A stretch of DNA of 64,000 nt from Selenomonas sputigena_A (GCF_051603425.1 NZ_CP194411.1:1612001-1676000); one strand, 5' to 3'. Positions 42,245-51,174 are shown, counted from the stretch's first letter. The notes: generated from the letters alone by a model not told the origin. Made by a program: numbers and translations.

Positions 42245-43311
42245 TGGCGAAGGAAGAGCTTTTTTCTGGGCATCATCTCGCCTGGCTCGAACCGAGCGGC
42301 AAGGACAGCGATGTTGTTCTGGCAAGCCGCATCTGCCTTGCGCGCAATATCCAGAGAATCCCTTTCCCGAACCGCGCGGATGTCAGCCAGCTCGCCGAGG
42401 TGGCGGAACGGGCCGCCTCTGCCTTGGGCGATGTGGAAGAGGCCATGGAGGAGCCGTTTGACCGCGTCGATATGGCACAGTGCACGTCCTTGGAGAAAAA
42501 TGTGCTCGTGGAAAAGCATCTTGTGAGCCGGAAGTTCCTTAAAAATTCCACTTGCCGCAGCGCGTTTATCAGCAATGACAGGTGCATGAGCATCCTTGTG
42601 AACGAGGAGGATCATCTGCGCATCCGGGCGATGGCCGCCGGACTGGATCTCGAGACGCCGTTTGGCAAGGCGTCCCGCATCGATGATGTTCTCGAGGCTC
42701 AGCTTGACATTGCTTTTGACGAAAAAATGGGCTATTTGACGAGCTGCCCGACGAATGTCGGTACGGGGCTGAAAGCTTCGGTCATGCTCCATCTGCCCGG
42801 GCTCGTCTACACGGAGAATATCGGCAATATCATCAATGTTTCGCCGCAGATCGGCCTGGCCGTCAGCGGCATATACGGCGAGGGCACGGAGACCGTCGGC
42901 AATATGTACCGCATCTCGAACCAGCTTTCCCTCGGCCTGACGGAAAAGGAACTCATCGACAACCTGCGCATGGCCGTCGGTGAGATCGTTGCGCAGGAGA
43001 GACGGGCGAGGAAGGCCCTGCTGCTTTATCAGAAGGACAGGATCGAGGACGAGGTCTGGCGTGCCTACGGCGTTCTGCGCTATGCGCGCAGCCTCGACGG
43101 CGGCGAGGCACTGGCTCTTTTGAGCCGAGTGCGGCTCGGGATCGACCTCGGCATTGTTGAAGGCGTCGATGCGGGCATCTTCGGCGACGTCCTGCTTGCG
43201 AGCCGGACAAATTATCTTTGCGCCATAGCAGGAAACGAGAACATGTCGAAGAATGAAATAGATAGAAAGAGAGCGGAGATTGTCCGGCAAATTCTGGGGA
43301 ACACGGATTGA
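42244..43311 (+). CDS. mcsB: Protein arginine kinase McsB
   Basis: Phosphorylates arginines on proteins, marking them for ClpC-ClpP and inactivating CtsR. ATG 42244 overlaps the mcsA stop and gives 355 aa. Guanido-kinase features: VVLASRICLARNIQRIPFP (SRIRLARN-like), MAQCTSLEKNVLVEKHLVS, FISNDRCMSILVNEEDHLRI, and the catalytic-loop region LTSCPTNVGTGLKASVMLHL. The usual arginine in SRIRLARN is a cysteine here (SRICLARN), which is unusual for this motif. Confidence 0.93.
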   Translation: MAKEELFSGHHLAWLEPSGKDSDVVLASRICLARNIQRIPFPNRADVSQLAEVAERAASALGDVEEAMEEPFDRVDMAQCTSLEKNVLVEKHLVSRKFLKNSTCRSAFISNDRCMSILVNEEDHLRIRAMAAGLDLETPFGKASRIDDVLEAQLDIAFDEKMGYLTSCPTNVGTGLKASVMLHLPGLVYTENIGNIINVSPQIGLAVSGIYGEGTETVGNMYRISNQLSLGLTEKELIDNLRMAVGEIVAQERRARKALLLYQKDRIEDEVWRAYGVLRYARSLDGGEALALLSRVRLGIDLGIVEGVDAGIFGDVLLASRTNYLCAIAGNENMSKNEIDRKRAEIVRQILGNTD

Positions 43312-43366
43312 GACAGCGTACGGTTCTTCTTGTGCCGGCTGCACGGAAATAAAGGTGGAATTTTCT

Positions 43367-45886
43367 ATGACGAATCGGTTTACGAACCGTGCAATCAAGG
43401 TGCTGGAGTTCGCGCAGTATGAGGCGCAGGAGCTTGAGCAGCATTACATCGGCACGGAGCATATCCTGCTGGGGCTTCTGCACGAGCGGGAGGGCATTGC
43501 AGCGAAGGCGCTGCGCTTTTTGGGGCTTGACCTCGATCATGTGCGCAGACGCGTCGTAGACATGCTTGAGGCGGAAGGAAGCAAGGGCGTGCAGGCTTCG
43601 TATTACACGGAACCTGCGAAACGCGTTATGGAGCTGGCCGTCGAGGAGGCGCGCTCGTTCGGGCACAGCTATATCGGCACGGAGCATATTCTGCTCGGCC
43701 TCATCGGAGAGAATGGGAGCGTGGCGTCGCGCGTCCTGATTTCTCTCGGCGCCGATCTCGACATCGTGCGCGCTACGGTCATTGATATGCTCGGCGGCAC
43801 GCAGGAGGGGCCGGGGAGTGAATTTCCTGCGCGGCGCAGCAGGCGGCAGCCTGCACCTTCGGCAAACGGCGAAAATACGCCGCTGCTCGACCGGTTTGGC
43901 CGTGACATCAATCAGATGGCGCGGGACGGAAAGCTTGATCCGGTGGTCGGGCGGGAAAAGGAAATCGAGCGCGTCGTGCAGATTCTCTCGCGGCGCACGA
44001 AGAACAACCCGATTCTCATAGGCGAGCCCGGCGTCGGCAAGACTGCTGTCGCCGAGGGGCTTGCCGCGCGCATTGTCCAGGGCTCTGTGCCGCATCTGCT
44101 GCAGAAGAAGCGCATCGTCTCGCTGCCGATGGCCTCGCTTGTCGCCGGCGCGAAGTACCGCGGTGAGTTCGAGGAACGCCTCAAGGGCATTATCGATGAA
44201 GTGATGCGGAGCGGCAATGTCATCCTCTTCGTTGACGAAATGCACACGCTTGTCGGCGCAGGTGCGGCTGAAGGCGCACTTGATGCCGCGAATATTCTGA
44301 AGCCGCCCCTTTCACGCGGCGAAGTGCAGGTCATCGGCGCGACGACCTTGAAGGAGTACAAGAAATATCTCGAAAAGGATTCGGCGCTCGAACGCCGCTT
44401 CCAGAGCATCCTTGTCGAGGAGCCGAGCACGGAAGAAGCCAAGAAAATCCTTTATGGCCTGCGTGCGAAGTATGAGGAGTTTCATCACGCGAAGATCGAG
44501 GATGAGGCTGTGGATGCAGCCGTGCGCCTTTCCCACCGTTACATTCCCGACCGCTGTCTGCCGGACAAGGCCATCGATCTCATGGACGAGGCTGCGTCAA
44601 AGGCGCGCATGAGGACGGTTTCCCTGCCGACGTCGATCAAACGTCTGGAGGAGAAGCTGAAAAAGCTCGGCGGTGAGAAGGAAGCGGCGATCAAGCTGCA
44701 GGACTACGAGCGTGCAGCCAAGCTGCGCGATGCGGAGGGAACGGCGAAGGAGGAGCTCGCCCAAGCAAAGGAGCATTGGGAAAAGCGCGAGATGAAGGAG
44801 GTCACTGTGGCGGCGGATGATATCGCCGAGGCTGTCGGTCTCTGGACGGGCATTCCCGTGAAGGAGATCGCCGCGAAGGAATCGGAACGGCTGCTGCACC
44901 TCGAGCAAATCCTTGCCGCGCGTGTCGTCGGGCAGGCGGAGGCCGTGACGTCCGTTTCGAAGGCTGTGCGTCGGGCGCGCGCCGGGCTCAAGGACCCGAA
45001 GCGCCCGATCGGCTCCTTCCTTTTCCTCGGTTCCACGGGCGTCGGCAAGACGGAGCTTGCACGCGCCCTGGCGGAATGTCTTTTCGGGTCGGAGGACGCC
45101 ATCATCCGCTTTGACATGTCGGAGTATATGGAAAAGCATACGGTCTCCCGGCTCGTCGGCGCACCGCCGGGCTATGTGGGTTACGAGGAAGGCGGGCAGC
45201 TGACGGAAGCGGTGCGGCGCCATCCTTATTCCATCATCTTGCTCGATGAGGTGGAAAAAGCGCATCCCGATCTTTTCAACGTGCTGCTGCAGGTTCTGGA
45301 CGACGGGCGTCTGACAGACAATCAAGGCCACACGGTCGACTGCAAGAATACGGTCATCATCATGACCTCGAACACGGGCTCGGATTACCTCCGGCAGTCG
45401 ACCGGACTTGGCTTCACGACGGGGCTGGAATCCTTGGGCGATGCCTACAGCAAGGGAAAGAAGCGCGTTTTTGAGGAAGTCAAGCGCGCTTTCCGGCCTG
45501 AATTTCTGAACCGCGTCGACGAGATGCTCGTGTTCCGTCCGCTGGGGAAGGCAGAGCTTCTGAAGATTGTCGATATCATGCTGCGCGAAGTGGAGGCGCG
45601 CCTTGCGGAGAAGGAAATGGCGCTTTCCATCAGTCCCGCCGCGAAAGCGAAACTCGTGGAGCGCGGCATGGATTTCAAATACGGAGCGCGGCCGTTGAAG
45701 CGCGCCATACGAAAGCTGGTCGAGGATGAAATCGCCGAGCGTTTGCTGCGGGGCGAATTCGGGCGCGGCGATACCATTTATGTCAAGAAGACTGCCGACA
45801 GGCTGGAGTTTGTGAAGAAAGGCGCCAAGAAGGCTGCGGCCGGTGCGAAGCCGAAGAAGGCGAAGGCCGTCCATGCGGCGCAATAA
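43367..45886 (+). CDS. clpC: ClpC ATPase, AAA+ unfoldase
   Basis: Unfolds proteins for ClpP and helps regulate the stress response. ATG 43367 behind AAAGGTGG gives 839 aa. Domains in order: double Clp N repeat (1-140; YIGTEHILLGLLHEREGIAA and YIGTEHILLGLIGENGSVAS), first AAA with GEPGVGKTAVAEGLA, a UVR/M domain (about 415-455), second AAA with GSTGVGKTELARALA and IRFDMSEYMEKHTVSRLVG, and a C-terminal D2-small domain. A hairpin spans its stop codon. It is the last gene of the ctsR operon in the standard order. Confidence 0.96.
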   Translation: MTNRFTNRAIKVLEFAQYEAQELEQHYIGTEHILLGLLHEREGIAAKALRFLGLDLDHVRRRVVDMLEAEGSKGVQASYYTEPAKRVMELAVEEARSFGHSYIGTEHILLGLIGENGSVASRVLISLGADLDIVRATVIDMLGGTQEGPGSEFPARRSRRQPAPSANGENTPLLDRFGRDINQMARDGKLDPVVGREKEIERVVQILSRRTKNNPILIGEPGVGKTAVAEGLAARIVQGSVPHLLQKKRIVSLPMASLVAGAKYRGEFEERLKGIIDEVMRSGNVILFVDEMHTLVGAGAAEGALDAANILKPPLSRGEVQVIGATTLKEYKKYLEKDSALERRFQSILVEEPSTEEAKKILYGLRAKYEEFHHAKIEDEAVDAAVRLSHRYIPDRCLPDKAIDLMDEAASKARMRTVSLPTSIKRLEEKLKKLGGEKEAAIKLQDYERAAKLRDAEGTAKEELAQAKEHWEKREMKEVTVAADDIAEAVGLWTGIPVKEIAAKESERLLHLEQILAARVVGQAEAVTSVSKAVRRARAGLKDPKRPIGSFLFLGSTGVGKTELARALAECLFGSEDAIIRFDMSEYMEKHTVSRLVGAPPGYVGYEEGGQLTEAVRRHPYSIILLDEVEKAHPDLFNVLLQVLDDGRLTDNQGHTVDCKNTVIIMTSNTGSDYLRQSTGLGFTTGLESLGDAYSKGKKRVFEEVKRAFRPEFLNRVDEMLVFRPLGKAELLKIVDIMLREVEARLAEKEMALSISPAAKAKLVERGMDFKYGARPLKRAIRKLVEDEIAERLLRGEFGRGDTIYVKKTADRLEFVKKGAKKAAAGAKPKKAKAVHAAQ

Positions 45887-45904
45887 GCTTGCGCCGCATG
45901 GAAC
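45868..45904 (+). repeat. Hairpin spanning the clpC stop codon
   Basis: CATGCGGCGCAA pairs perfectly with TTGCGCCGCATG around TAAGC, extended by CCGT/ACGG outside. The clpC stop TAA is in the loop. No T-run follows, so it may be a processing or regulatory structure rather than a terminator. Confidence 0.6.
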
Positions 45905-46031
45905 GGCTGCGATCCTCAACTTTTTCCTCAACGCGTGCTGGAGCATCGTTTGGCTCCTGCACTCCTTGCTGCGATTTTTGCTGCGGTTGGCGCTTGGCGA
46001 AAGGAACGGGGCAACGGGGAGGGGCGAATAG
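45873..46031 (+). CDS. Candidate small membrane protein between clpC and radA
   Basis: A 52-codon frame starting at ATG 45873 inside the end of clpC and stopping 3 nt before radA. After LAPHG it encodes a hydrophobic segment (TAAILNFFLNACWSIVWLLH, SLLRFLLRLAL) long enough to cross the membrane. Codons have GC-rich third positions like true genes. The ribosome site (GAAGG) is weak and lies at a poor distance, and the start is in a stable hairpin, so it may be translated only by coupling. It is not a known family. Confidence 0.3.
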   Translation: MRRNKLAPHGTAAILNFFLNACWSIVWLLHSLLRFLLRLALGERNGATGRGE

Positions 46032-46034
46032 GTT

Positions 46035-47408
46035 TTGGCAAAGAAAAGAAAGACGGTTTTCGTCTGCCAGGAATGCGGCTACGACACGCCCAAGTGGCTT
46101 GGCAAATGCCCGGGCTGCGGTGCATGGAACACCCTGGTGGAGGAAAGCGTATCCGAAAGCCCGGGCGGGGACGGCCTCCGCCTGGGCCTTTCTGATGGAG
46201 CGAAGCCCTTGGCCGTCGGCGATGTTGCCGTCGAGGATATGCCGCGCTTCCGGACGGGGTCGGGCGAACTTGACCGCGTCCTGGGCGGTGGTGTGATACC
46301 GGGATCCATGGTGCTGATCGTTGGTGATCCCGGCGTCGGGAAGTCGAGTATCACGCTGCGCGCTGCGGCGGATATCGCGCGTGCGGGACGACGTGTCCTC
46401 TACGTGACGGGCGAGGAGAGCACGCGCCAGATCCGGATGCGCGCCGACCGTCTCGGGGCGATCGCAGACGGGCTCTTCGTCGTCAGTGAGACGAATCTGG
46501 AACGCATCGCGGCACATATCCGGGATCTGGAGCCGGCGCTTTTCATCATCGATTCCATCCAGACGGTTTTTCGTCCCGATATCGCGAGCGCGCCGGGAAG
46601 CGTGAGCCAGGTGCGCGAGTGCGCCGTGGAGCTTTTGCGCCTTGCCAAGACGGGAGGGAAGGCGGCCTTTGTCGTCGGCCATGTCACAAAGGACGGGACG
46701 CTTGCGGGGCCGCGCGTTCTTGAGCATATCGTCGATACCGTACTTTATTTCGAGGGGGAGCGCAGTGCGCAGTTCCGCGTCTTGCGTGCCGTGAAGAACC
46801 GCTTCGGCAGTACGAACGAGCTCGGCCTCTTCGAGATGCGCGATACGGGGCTTGCCGATGTTCCCGACGCCTCGAAGCTCTTCCTTTCGGACAGGGAGCC
46901 GGACAGCGGCACGGTCGTCGTGCCGACGGTCGAGGGCACGCGCCCGCTGCTCGTAGAGATCCAGTCGCTTGTGGCTGAGACGCCCTATATGCCGCCCCGG
47001 CGCACGGCGGATTCCGTCGATGTCAAGCGCATCCAGCTCCTGCTGGCCGTTCTTGAAAAACGGGTGAAGCTGCCGATCGGCGCCTGTGACGTCTATGTCA
47101 AGGTAGCGGGCGGCATCAAGATTGATGAGCCAGCCTGTGATCTCGGGCTCTCCGTCGCCATGGCCTCGTCCTTTGCCAATCGTCTTGTGCGGCCGAAAAC
47201 CATCGTGTTCGGTGAAGTCGGGCTTTCAGGGGAGGTCCGCGCCGTGGGGCAGGCCGATGTAAGGCTCAAGGAAGCGGCAAAACTCGGCTTTACGTCTGCT
47301 GTTCTGCCGCAAAAGAACGCGCAGCGGCTCAAGGGGATCGAGGGCATTGAGCTTTACGGCGCGGCTACGCTCGCAGAGGCCTTGCGCCTTGCCATGCCGC
47401 GGAATTGA
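46035..47408 (+). CDS. radA: DNA repair protein RadA
   Basis: A RecA-like ATPase for branch migration and recombination intermediates. TTG 46035 behind GGGGAGGGGCG gives 457 aa. Motifs: N-terminal zinc finger CQECGYDTPKWLGKCPGCGAW, Walker A GDPGVGKSSI (about 100), the RadA signature KNRFGSTNELGLFEM, and a C-terminal Lon-like domain (VYVKVAGGIKIDEPACDLGL). It follows clpC as in Bacillus and probably shares its operon. Confidence 0.96.
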   Translation: MAKKRKTVFVCQECGYDTPKWLGKCPGCGAWNTLVEESVSESPGGDGLRLGLSDGAKPLAVGDVAVEDMPRFRTGSGELDRVLGGGVIPGSMVLIVGDPGVGKSSITLRAAADIARAGRRVLYVTGEESTRQIRMRADRLGAIADGLFVVSETNLERIAAHIRDLEPALFIIDSIQTVFRPDIASAPGSVSQVRECAVELLRLAKTGGKAAFVVGHVTKDGTLAGPRVLEHIVDTVLYFEGERSAQFRVLRAVKNRFGSTNELGLFEMRDTGLADVPDASKLFLSDREPDSGTVVVPTVEGTRPLLVEIQSLVAETPYMPPRRTADSVDVKRIQLLLAVLEKRVKLPIGACDVYVKVAGGIKIDEPACDLGLSVAMASSFANRLVRPKTIVFGEVGLSGEVRAVGQADVRLKEAAKLGFTSAVLPQKNAQRLKGIEGIELYGAATLAEALRLAMPRN

Positions 47409-47411
47409 TAT

Positions 47412-47439
47412 TTGCACAGGGGGAATTCTGTGCTATAAT
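47412..47439 (+). promoter_or_regulatory. Promoter with palindromic spacer before the amino acid ABC operon
   Basis: TTGCAC at 47412-47417, a 16-nt spacer, TATAAT at 47434-47439. GCACAG (47414-47419) and CTGTGC (47428-47433) form an inverted repeat lying exactly between the boxes, in position for a repressor site. Confidence 0.75.
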
Positions 47440-47517
47440 GTTATACGATGCGGAAAGGCTCGGGGCATCCCGGGCTTCTTCTTTATGTAAGCATTGCAAT
47501 TATTGGGAGGGGTTTTC

Positions 47518-48297
47518 ATGAAAATCAGGAAAATGCTGCTCGGTGCTGTCGGTCTTTTGGCAGCAGCATCGTTTGCCGTCGCCGGCTGCGGAGGTTCGGG
47601 GGATTCGGGCAGCGCGTCGAAGACGCTGCGCGTCGGCACGAATGCAGACTTTGCTCCGTTTGAGTTCCAGAGCGAGAATGGCAAGGAATATGAAGGCTTC
47701 GATATGGATCTCATCCGTGCCGTCGCCGAGGAGATGGGCATGAAGGCCGAGATCCAGAACATCAATTTCGACGGCTTGATTCCTGCGCTTGCCTCGAAGA
47801 ATATCGACGTTTCCATCTCGGGTATGACGATCAATGACGAGCGCAAGAAAAACGTGCTCTTTTCCGAACCTTACTATAAGTCCGGCCTGACGATCGTCGT
47901 CAAGAAGGACAACAATGACATCAACGGCTTCAAGGACCTTGCGGGCAAAACGGTCGCCGTACAGATCGGCACGACGAGCGCCAAAGAAGTGAAGAAGAAC
48001 CCGGATATCCATGTCAAGGAGCTCAACAGCTCGGCGGATACCTTCCTTGAGCTGAAGGCCGGCGGCGTGCAGGCCGTCGTCAACGACCGCCCCGTCAACG
48101 ATTACTACATCGCCAAGAGCGGTGAGACGGATGTGCGCGTCGTGAACGAGCTTTTGACGTCGGAGGACTACGGCATCGCGATGTCGAAGGACAACCAGGA
48201 ACTTCAGAAGAAGGTCAACGAAGCCTTGAAGAAGCTCAAGGAAAACGGCAAGTACGACGAGATTTATCAGAAGTGGTTTGGCAAAAAAGCGGATTGA
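47518..48297 (+). CDS. Polar amino acid ABC transporter substrate-binding lipoprotein
   Basis: ATG 47518 behind GGGAGGGG gives 259 aa with a lipoprotein signal (LLAAASFAVAGC, lipobox VAGC). The family 3 solute-binding fold is clear: LRVGTNADFAPFEF, YEGFDMDLIRAVAEEMGMKA, FDGLIPALASKNIDVSISGM, TINDERKKNVLFSEPYY and LAGKTVAVQIGTTSA. Glutamine or another polar amino acid is likely; specificity is not certain. It heads an operon with a permease and an ATPase. Confidence 0.93.
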   Translation: MKIRKMLLGAVGLLAAASFAVAGCGGSGDSGSASKTLRVGTNADFAPFEFQSENGKEYEGFDMDLIRAVAEEMGMKAEIQNINFDGLIPALASKNIDVSISGMTINDERKKNVLFSEPYYKSGLTIVVKKDNNDINGFKDLAGKTVAVQIGTTSAKEVKKNPDIHVKELNSSADTFLELKAGGVQAVVNDRPVNDYYIAKSGETDVRVVNELLTSEDYGIAMSKDNQELQKKVNEALKKLKENGKYDEIYQKWFGKKAD

Positions 48298-48319
48298 CGG
48301 CGAGGTATGAGGTGCAGGC

Positions 48320-48985
48320 ATGAATTTTGATTTCGACCTGGTGGCAAGCTCTTTTCCGATCCTTCTCCTGGGCGCGCTTGTGACGATAAAGATCACGGCG
48401 ATTTCGGTCGCGCTCGGTGTTGTCATAGGTCTGATCGTCGGCGTCGCGCGCATTTCCCAGGCGAAGCCGCTGCGGCTTCTGGCGATGGCGTACATCGATT
48501 TTTTGCGCGGCACGCCTCTGTTGGTGCAGATCTTCCTGATCTACTTCGCGCTGCCGGTCATTTCCGGACAGCGCGTCGACCCGCTTTTTGCAGCGATCAC
48601 GGCTTGCAGCATCAACAGCGGCGCGTATGTCGCCGAGATTTTCCGCTCGGGAATCCAATCGATTGATAAGGGACAGATGGAGGCGGGACGCTCTCTCGGT
48701 CTGACATGGATCCAGACGATGCGGCACATCATCCTGCCGCAGGCCGTCAAACGCGTCATTCCGCAGATCGGCAATGAGTTCATCGCGCTTCTCAAGGATT
48801 CTTCCCTTGTTTCCGTCATCGGCTTCGAGGAATTGACGAGGAGCGGACAGCTGATCATTGCCCGCACCTACGGCTCCTTGGAAATCTGGCCGTGCGTTGC
48901 CGTCATCTATCTCGTCATGACACTTTCGATTTCACGCCTCGTGGCGTTCCTGGAACGGAGGTTCAAAATCGATGATAAGCATTAA
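48320..48985 (+). CDS. Amino acid ABC transporter permease
   Basis: A 221-aa inner-membrane permease of the His/Glu/Gln/Arg family. Sequence features: ILLLGALVTIKITAISVALG, YIDFLRGTPLLVQIFLIYF, INSGAYVAEIFRSGIQSIDKGQMEAGRSLGL (the EAA loop contacting the ATPase) and IPQIGNEFIALLKDSSLVSVIG. It follows the binding protein by 22 nt and overlaps the ATPase gene by 14 nt. Confidence 0.94.
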   Translation: MNFDFDLVASSFPILLLGALVTIKITAISVALGVVIGLIVGVARISQAKPLRLLAMAYIDFLRGTPLLVQIFLIYFALPVISGQRVDPLFAAITACSINSGAYVAEIFRSGIQSIDKGQMEAGRSLGLTWIQTMRHIILPQAVKRVIPQIGNEFIALLKDSSLVSVIGFEELTRSGQLIIARTYGSLEIWPCVAVIYLVMTLSISRLVAFLERRFKIDDKH

Positions 48986-49688
48986 GGGACTTTGCAAGGC
49001 CTTCGGTGAGAATGCCGTATTGAAGGGCATCGATCTTGAGGTTGCGGAAAAAGAAGTCGTCGTCATCATCGGCCCGTCCGGTTCCGGCAAGTCCACGCTC
49101 CTTCGCTCCATCAACTATCTCGATGTGCCGACCGCGGGGAGCATTGCCATCGACGGCAAGGAACTGTCGGGTGCGGACATCAACAAGATTCGCGCTGAGG
49201 TTGGCATGGTCTTCCAACGCTTCAACCTCTTTCCTCATATGACCGTCTTGGACAACATCACGCTTGCACCGAAAAAGGTCAGAAAGATGCCGCGGGAAGA
49301 GGCGGAAAAGGAGGCGCGTGCGCTCCTTGAAAAAGTCGGGCTCTCGGACAAGGCCAACGCCTACCCGGAACAGCTCTCGGGCGGGCAGCAGCAGCGCGTT
49401 GCCATTGCGCGGGCTTTGGCGATGAAGCCGCGCCTCATGCTTTTTGATGAGCCGACGAGCGCTCTTGACCCTGAGATGGTCAAGGAGGTTCTGGATGTCA
49501 TGCGCTCTCTTGCAGACGAGGGCATGACGATGGTCATTGTCACGCATGAGATGGGCTTTGCGCGTGAAGTTGGCGACCGCCTGCTCTTTGTTGACGATGG
49601 ACGCATCATCGAGCAGGGGGAACCGAAGGAAGTTTTCGAGCATCCGCAGGAGGAAAGAACAAAAAATTTCCTCTCGAAGGTTTTATGA
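48972..49688 (+). CDS. Amino acid ABC transporter ATP-binding protein
   Basis: A 238-aa GlnQ-type ATPase. Walker A GPSGSGKSTLL (about 35-45), Q-loop VFQRFNLFPHMTVLDN, signature LSGGQQQRVAIARAL, Walker B LMLFDEPTSALDPEMV and switch VTHEMGFAREV are all intact. It starts within the permease gene and completes the importer operon. Confidence 0.95.
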   Translation: MISIKGLCKAFGENAVLKGIDLEVAEKEVVVIIGPSGSGKSTLLRSINYLDVPTAGSIAIDGKELSGADINKIRAEVGMVFQRFNLFPHMTVLDNITLAPKKVRKMPREEAEKEARALLEKVGLSDKANAYPEQLSGGQQQRVAIARALAMKPRLMLFDEPTSALDPEMVKEVLDVMRSLADEGMTMVIVTHEMGFAREVGDRLLFVDDGRIIEQGEPKEVFEHPQEERTKNFLSKVL

Positions 49689-49826
49689 AGATCCGCCGGA
49701 GCGGTGAGCGGGACGGAAGGCGCAGCGGAACGGAAGTTCGATGCGCCTTTTGTCTGTCTTTGGTGGGATTGGCATGGGAAAATGGGCTGGAAGTTTTTTT
49801 GCCCGCGGCCATTTTTGCCGCTGTCG

Positions 49827-49855
49827 TTGACATATCGGGGTGCAGGGGATATAAT
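49827..49855 (+). promoter_or_regulatory. Strong promoter for the cold-shock gene
   Basis: TTGACA at 49827-49832, a 17-nt spacer, TATAAT at 49850-49855, full consensus, with a leader of about 55 nt. Confidence 0.9.
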
Positions 49856-49914
49856 AAAAGTGCGTGAGTATCAGGCGCGGTTCTGCAGTACAAAAAGAAA
49901 CAGGAGGAATTACT

Positions 49915-50115
49915 ATGGTTGGTAAGGTCAAATGGTTCAGCGCAGAAAAGGGCTATGGTTTCATCGAGAGGGAAGATGGCGATGATGTTTTTGTCCATTT
50001 CTCTGCGATCCAGGGCGATGGCTTCAAGACGCTGGCCGAAGGACAGGACGTTGAATTCGAGATTGTCGAAGGCGCACGCGGTCCGCAGGCTTCGAACGTC
50101 GTGAAGACTGCCTGA
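49915..50115 (+). CDS. Cold-shock-domain protein, CspA family
   Basis: A 66-aa single-stranded nucleic acid-binding protein. ATG 49915 behind AGGAGG. RNP1 (KGYGFIERE, about 16-24) and RNP2 (DVFVHFSAI, about 29-37) are intact, preceded by KVKWFSAE. It is monocistronic, between a consensus promoter and a terminator. Confidence 0.96.
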   Translation: MVGKVKWFSAEKGYGFIEREDGDDVFVHFSAIQGDGFKTLAEGQDVEFEIVEGARGPQASNVVKTA

Positions 50116-50156
50116 GGAAAACCGATCGCTTCGGCGTTTCCTGAAAATGTTTGGCA

Positions 50157-50188
50157 AAAACCGGCTCCTGCGGGGGTCGGTTCTTTTG
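50157..50188 (+). terminator. Terminator after the cold-shock gene
   Basis: AACCGGCTCC pairs with GGGGTCGGTT (two wobble pairs) around a short loop, followed by CTTTTG. Confidence 0.75.
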
Positions 50189-50338
50189 TTTGCGCGCCCG
50201 GACATGCCGTGATTCCCCTGCCTGCCGGAGTGCCTTTGCCTTCGCGAAAATTTTCAGAAAACCCCTTCCAAAAGAAGGGTTTCGACGACGGATAGAGAAT
50301 ATATACAGCAGAAGAAACAGGAAAGGGGACATGTCACT

Positions 50339-50884
50339 ATGGCAACATTCACGGTACGAGGCAAGAATATCGAGATTACCCCGTCGCTCAAGGATTACGT
50401 CGAAAAACGTGTCGGCAAAATCACGAAATACTTTGACGAGGTGGGCGATATCTCGGTGCTCCTCACGGTTTCCAAGGGACGCCATATCGTAGAAGTCACT
50501 GTGCCCATCCCGGGCGGCGTGCTCCTCCGGGGCGAGGAAGCCACGATGGATATGTACACCTCCATCGACCTCGTCGTTGAGAAGCTCGAGCGCCAGATCC
50601 GCAAGCAGAAGACGCGCCTGGCCAAGCGTTTCCGCGGCGGCGGCTTCAAAGCTGAGGCCGTGCAGCAGACGGGCGCCATTCCCGTGCAGGAAGAAGAAGG
50701 TGAGTTCCCGCTCGTCAAGACGAAGCGTTTCGTCGTCAAGCCGATGGATGCGCAGGAGGCCATCATGCAGATGAACCTCTTGAACCACAACTTTTTTGTG
50801 TTCCGCAATTCCGCGTCCGAGGAAATCAATGTTGTCTATCGTCGTATGGATGGCAAGTACGCCCTGATCGAGCCGGGCGACTGA
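50339..50884 (+). CDS. hpf: Long-form ribosome hibernation promoting factor HPF
   Basis: Dimerises ribosomes in stationary phase. The 181-aa protein has the N-terminal S30AE domain (about 1-100: FTVRGKNIEITPSLKDYVEKRVGKITKYF, VEVTVPIPGG) and the C-terminal dimerisation domain (about 122-181: VVKPMDAQEAIMQMNLLNHNFFVFRN, NVVYRRMDGKYALIEP) that defines the long form of Firmicutes. ATG 50339 follows GAAAGGGGACATGTCACT. No clear sigma-70 promoter was found; AAACCC/GGGTTT hairpin sequence lies at about 50262-50284. Confidence 0.95.
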   Translation: MATFTVRGKNIEITPSLKDYVEKRVGKITKYFDEVGDISVLLTVSKGRHIVEVTVPIPGGVLLRGEEATMDMYTSIDLVVEKLERQIRKQKTRLAKRFRGGGFKAEAVQQTGAIPVQEEEGEFPLVKTKRFVVKPMDAQEAIMQMNLLNHNFFVFRNSASEEINVVYRRMDGKYALIEPGD

Positions 50885-50906
50885 AAAGAGAATAGGAGGC
50901 AGATCC

Positions 50907-50938
50907 AGCCCGCCGGCATCAAACGCCGGCGGGCTTTT
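50907..50938 (+). terminator. Terminator after hpf
   Basis: AGCCCGCCGGC pairs perfectly with GCCGGCGGGCT around a short loop, followed by TTT. Confidence 0.92.
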
Positions 50939-50948
50939 GGGTGGGGCG

Positions 50949-50997
50949 GCCAATCAGTCTACGCCTTCGGCCTGACTTCTTGGGCTTTCATGGTAAA
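50949..50997 (-). repeat. Palindromic repeat, copy 4 (truncated)
   Basis: Reverse-orientation member lacking the outer 14 nt on its left side; the missing arm abuts the hpf terminator. The promoter-like box is CTGACT here rather than TTGACT. Confidence 0.8.
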
Positions 50998-51111
50998 CTC
51001 GCTGGACATATGTTCAGCTTGGAAGCCTCGATGCTGCATAGGTAAGAGAGGCTTGCCGTACTTTGGTGAATTGTTTTGCTTTGGAGGCCTGCTGTACATA
51101 TGTCCAGCCTC
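50998..51111 (+). repeat. Type-A spacer, array unit 1
   Basis: A 114-nt spacer bounded by GCTGGACATATGTTCAGC and GCTGTACATATGTCCAGC, inverted repeats matching at 17 of 18 positions. It is almost identical to the spacer at 51175-51288. Confidence 0.85.
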
Positions 51112-51174
51112 CTTACATGAAAGCAGCCAATCCGTCTACGCCTTCGGCTTGACTTCTTGGGCTTTCATGGTAAA
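51112..51174 (-). repeat. Palindromic repeat, copy 5
   Basis: Full 63-nt reverse-orientation member. Read on the minus strand it pairs ATGAAAGC with GCTTTCAT, CCAA with TTGG, GTC with GAC and GCC with GGC. On the + strand it has TTGACT, 16 nt, TAAACT. Confidence 0.9.
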
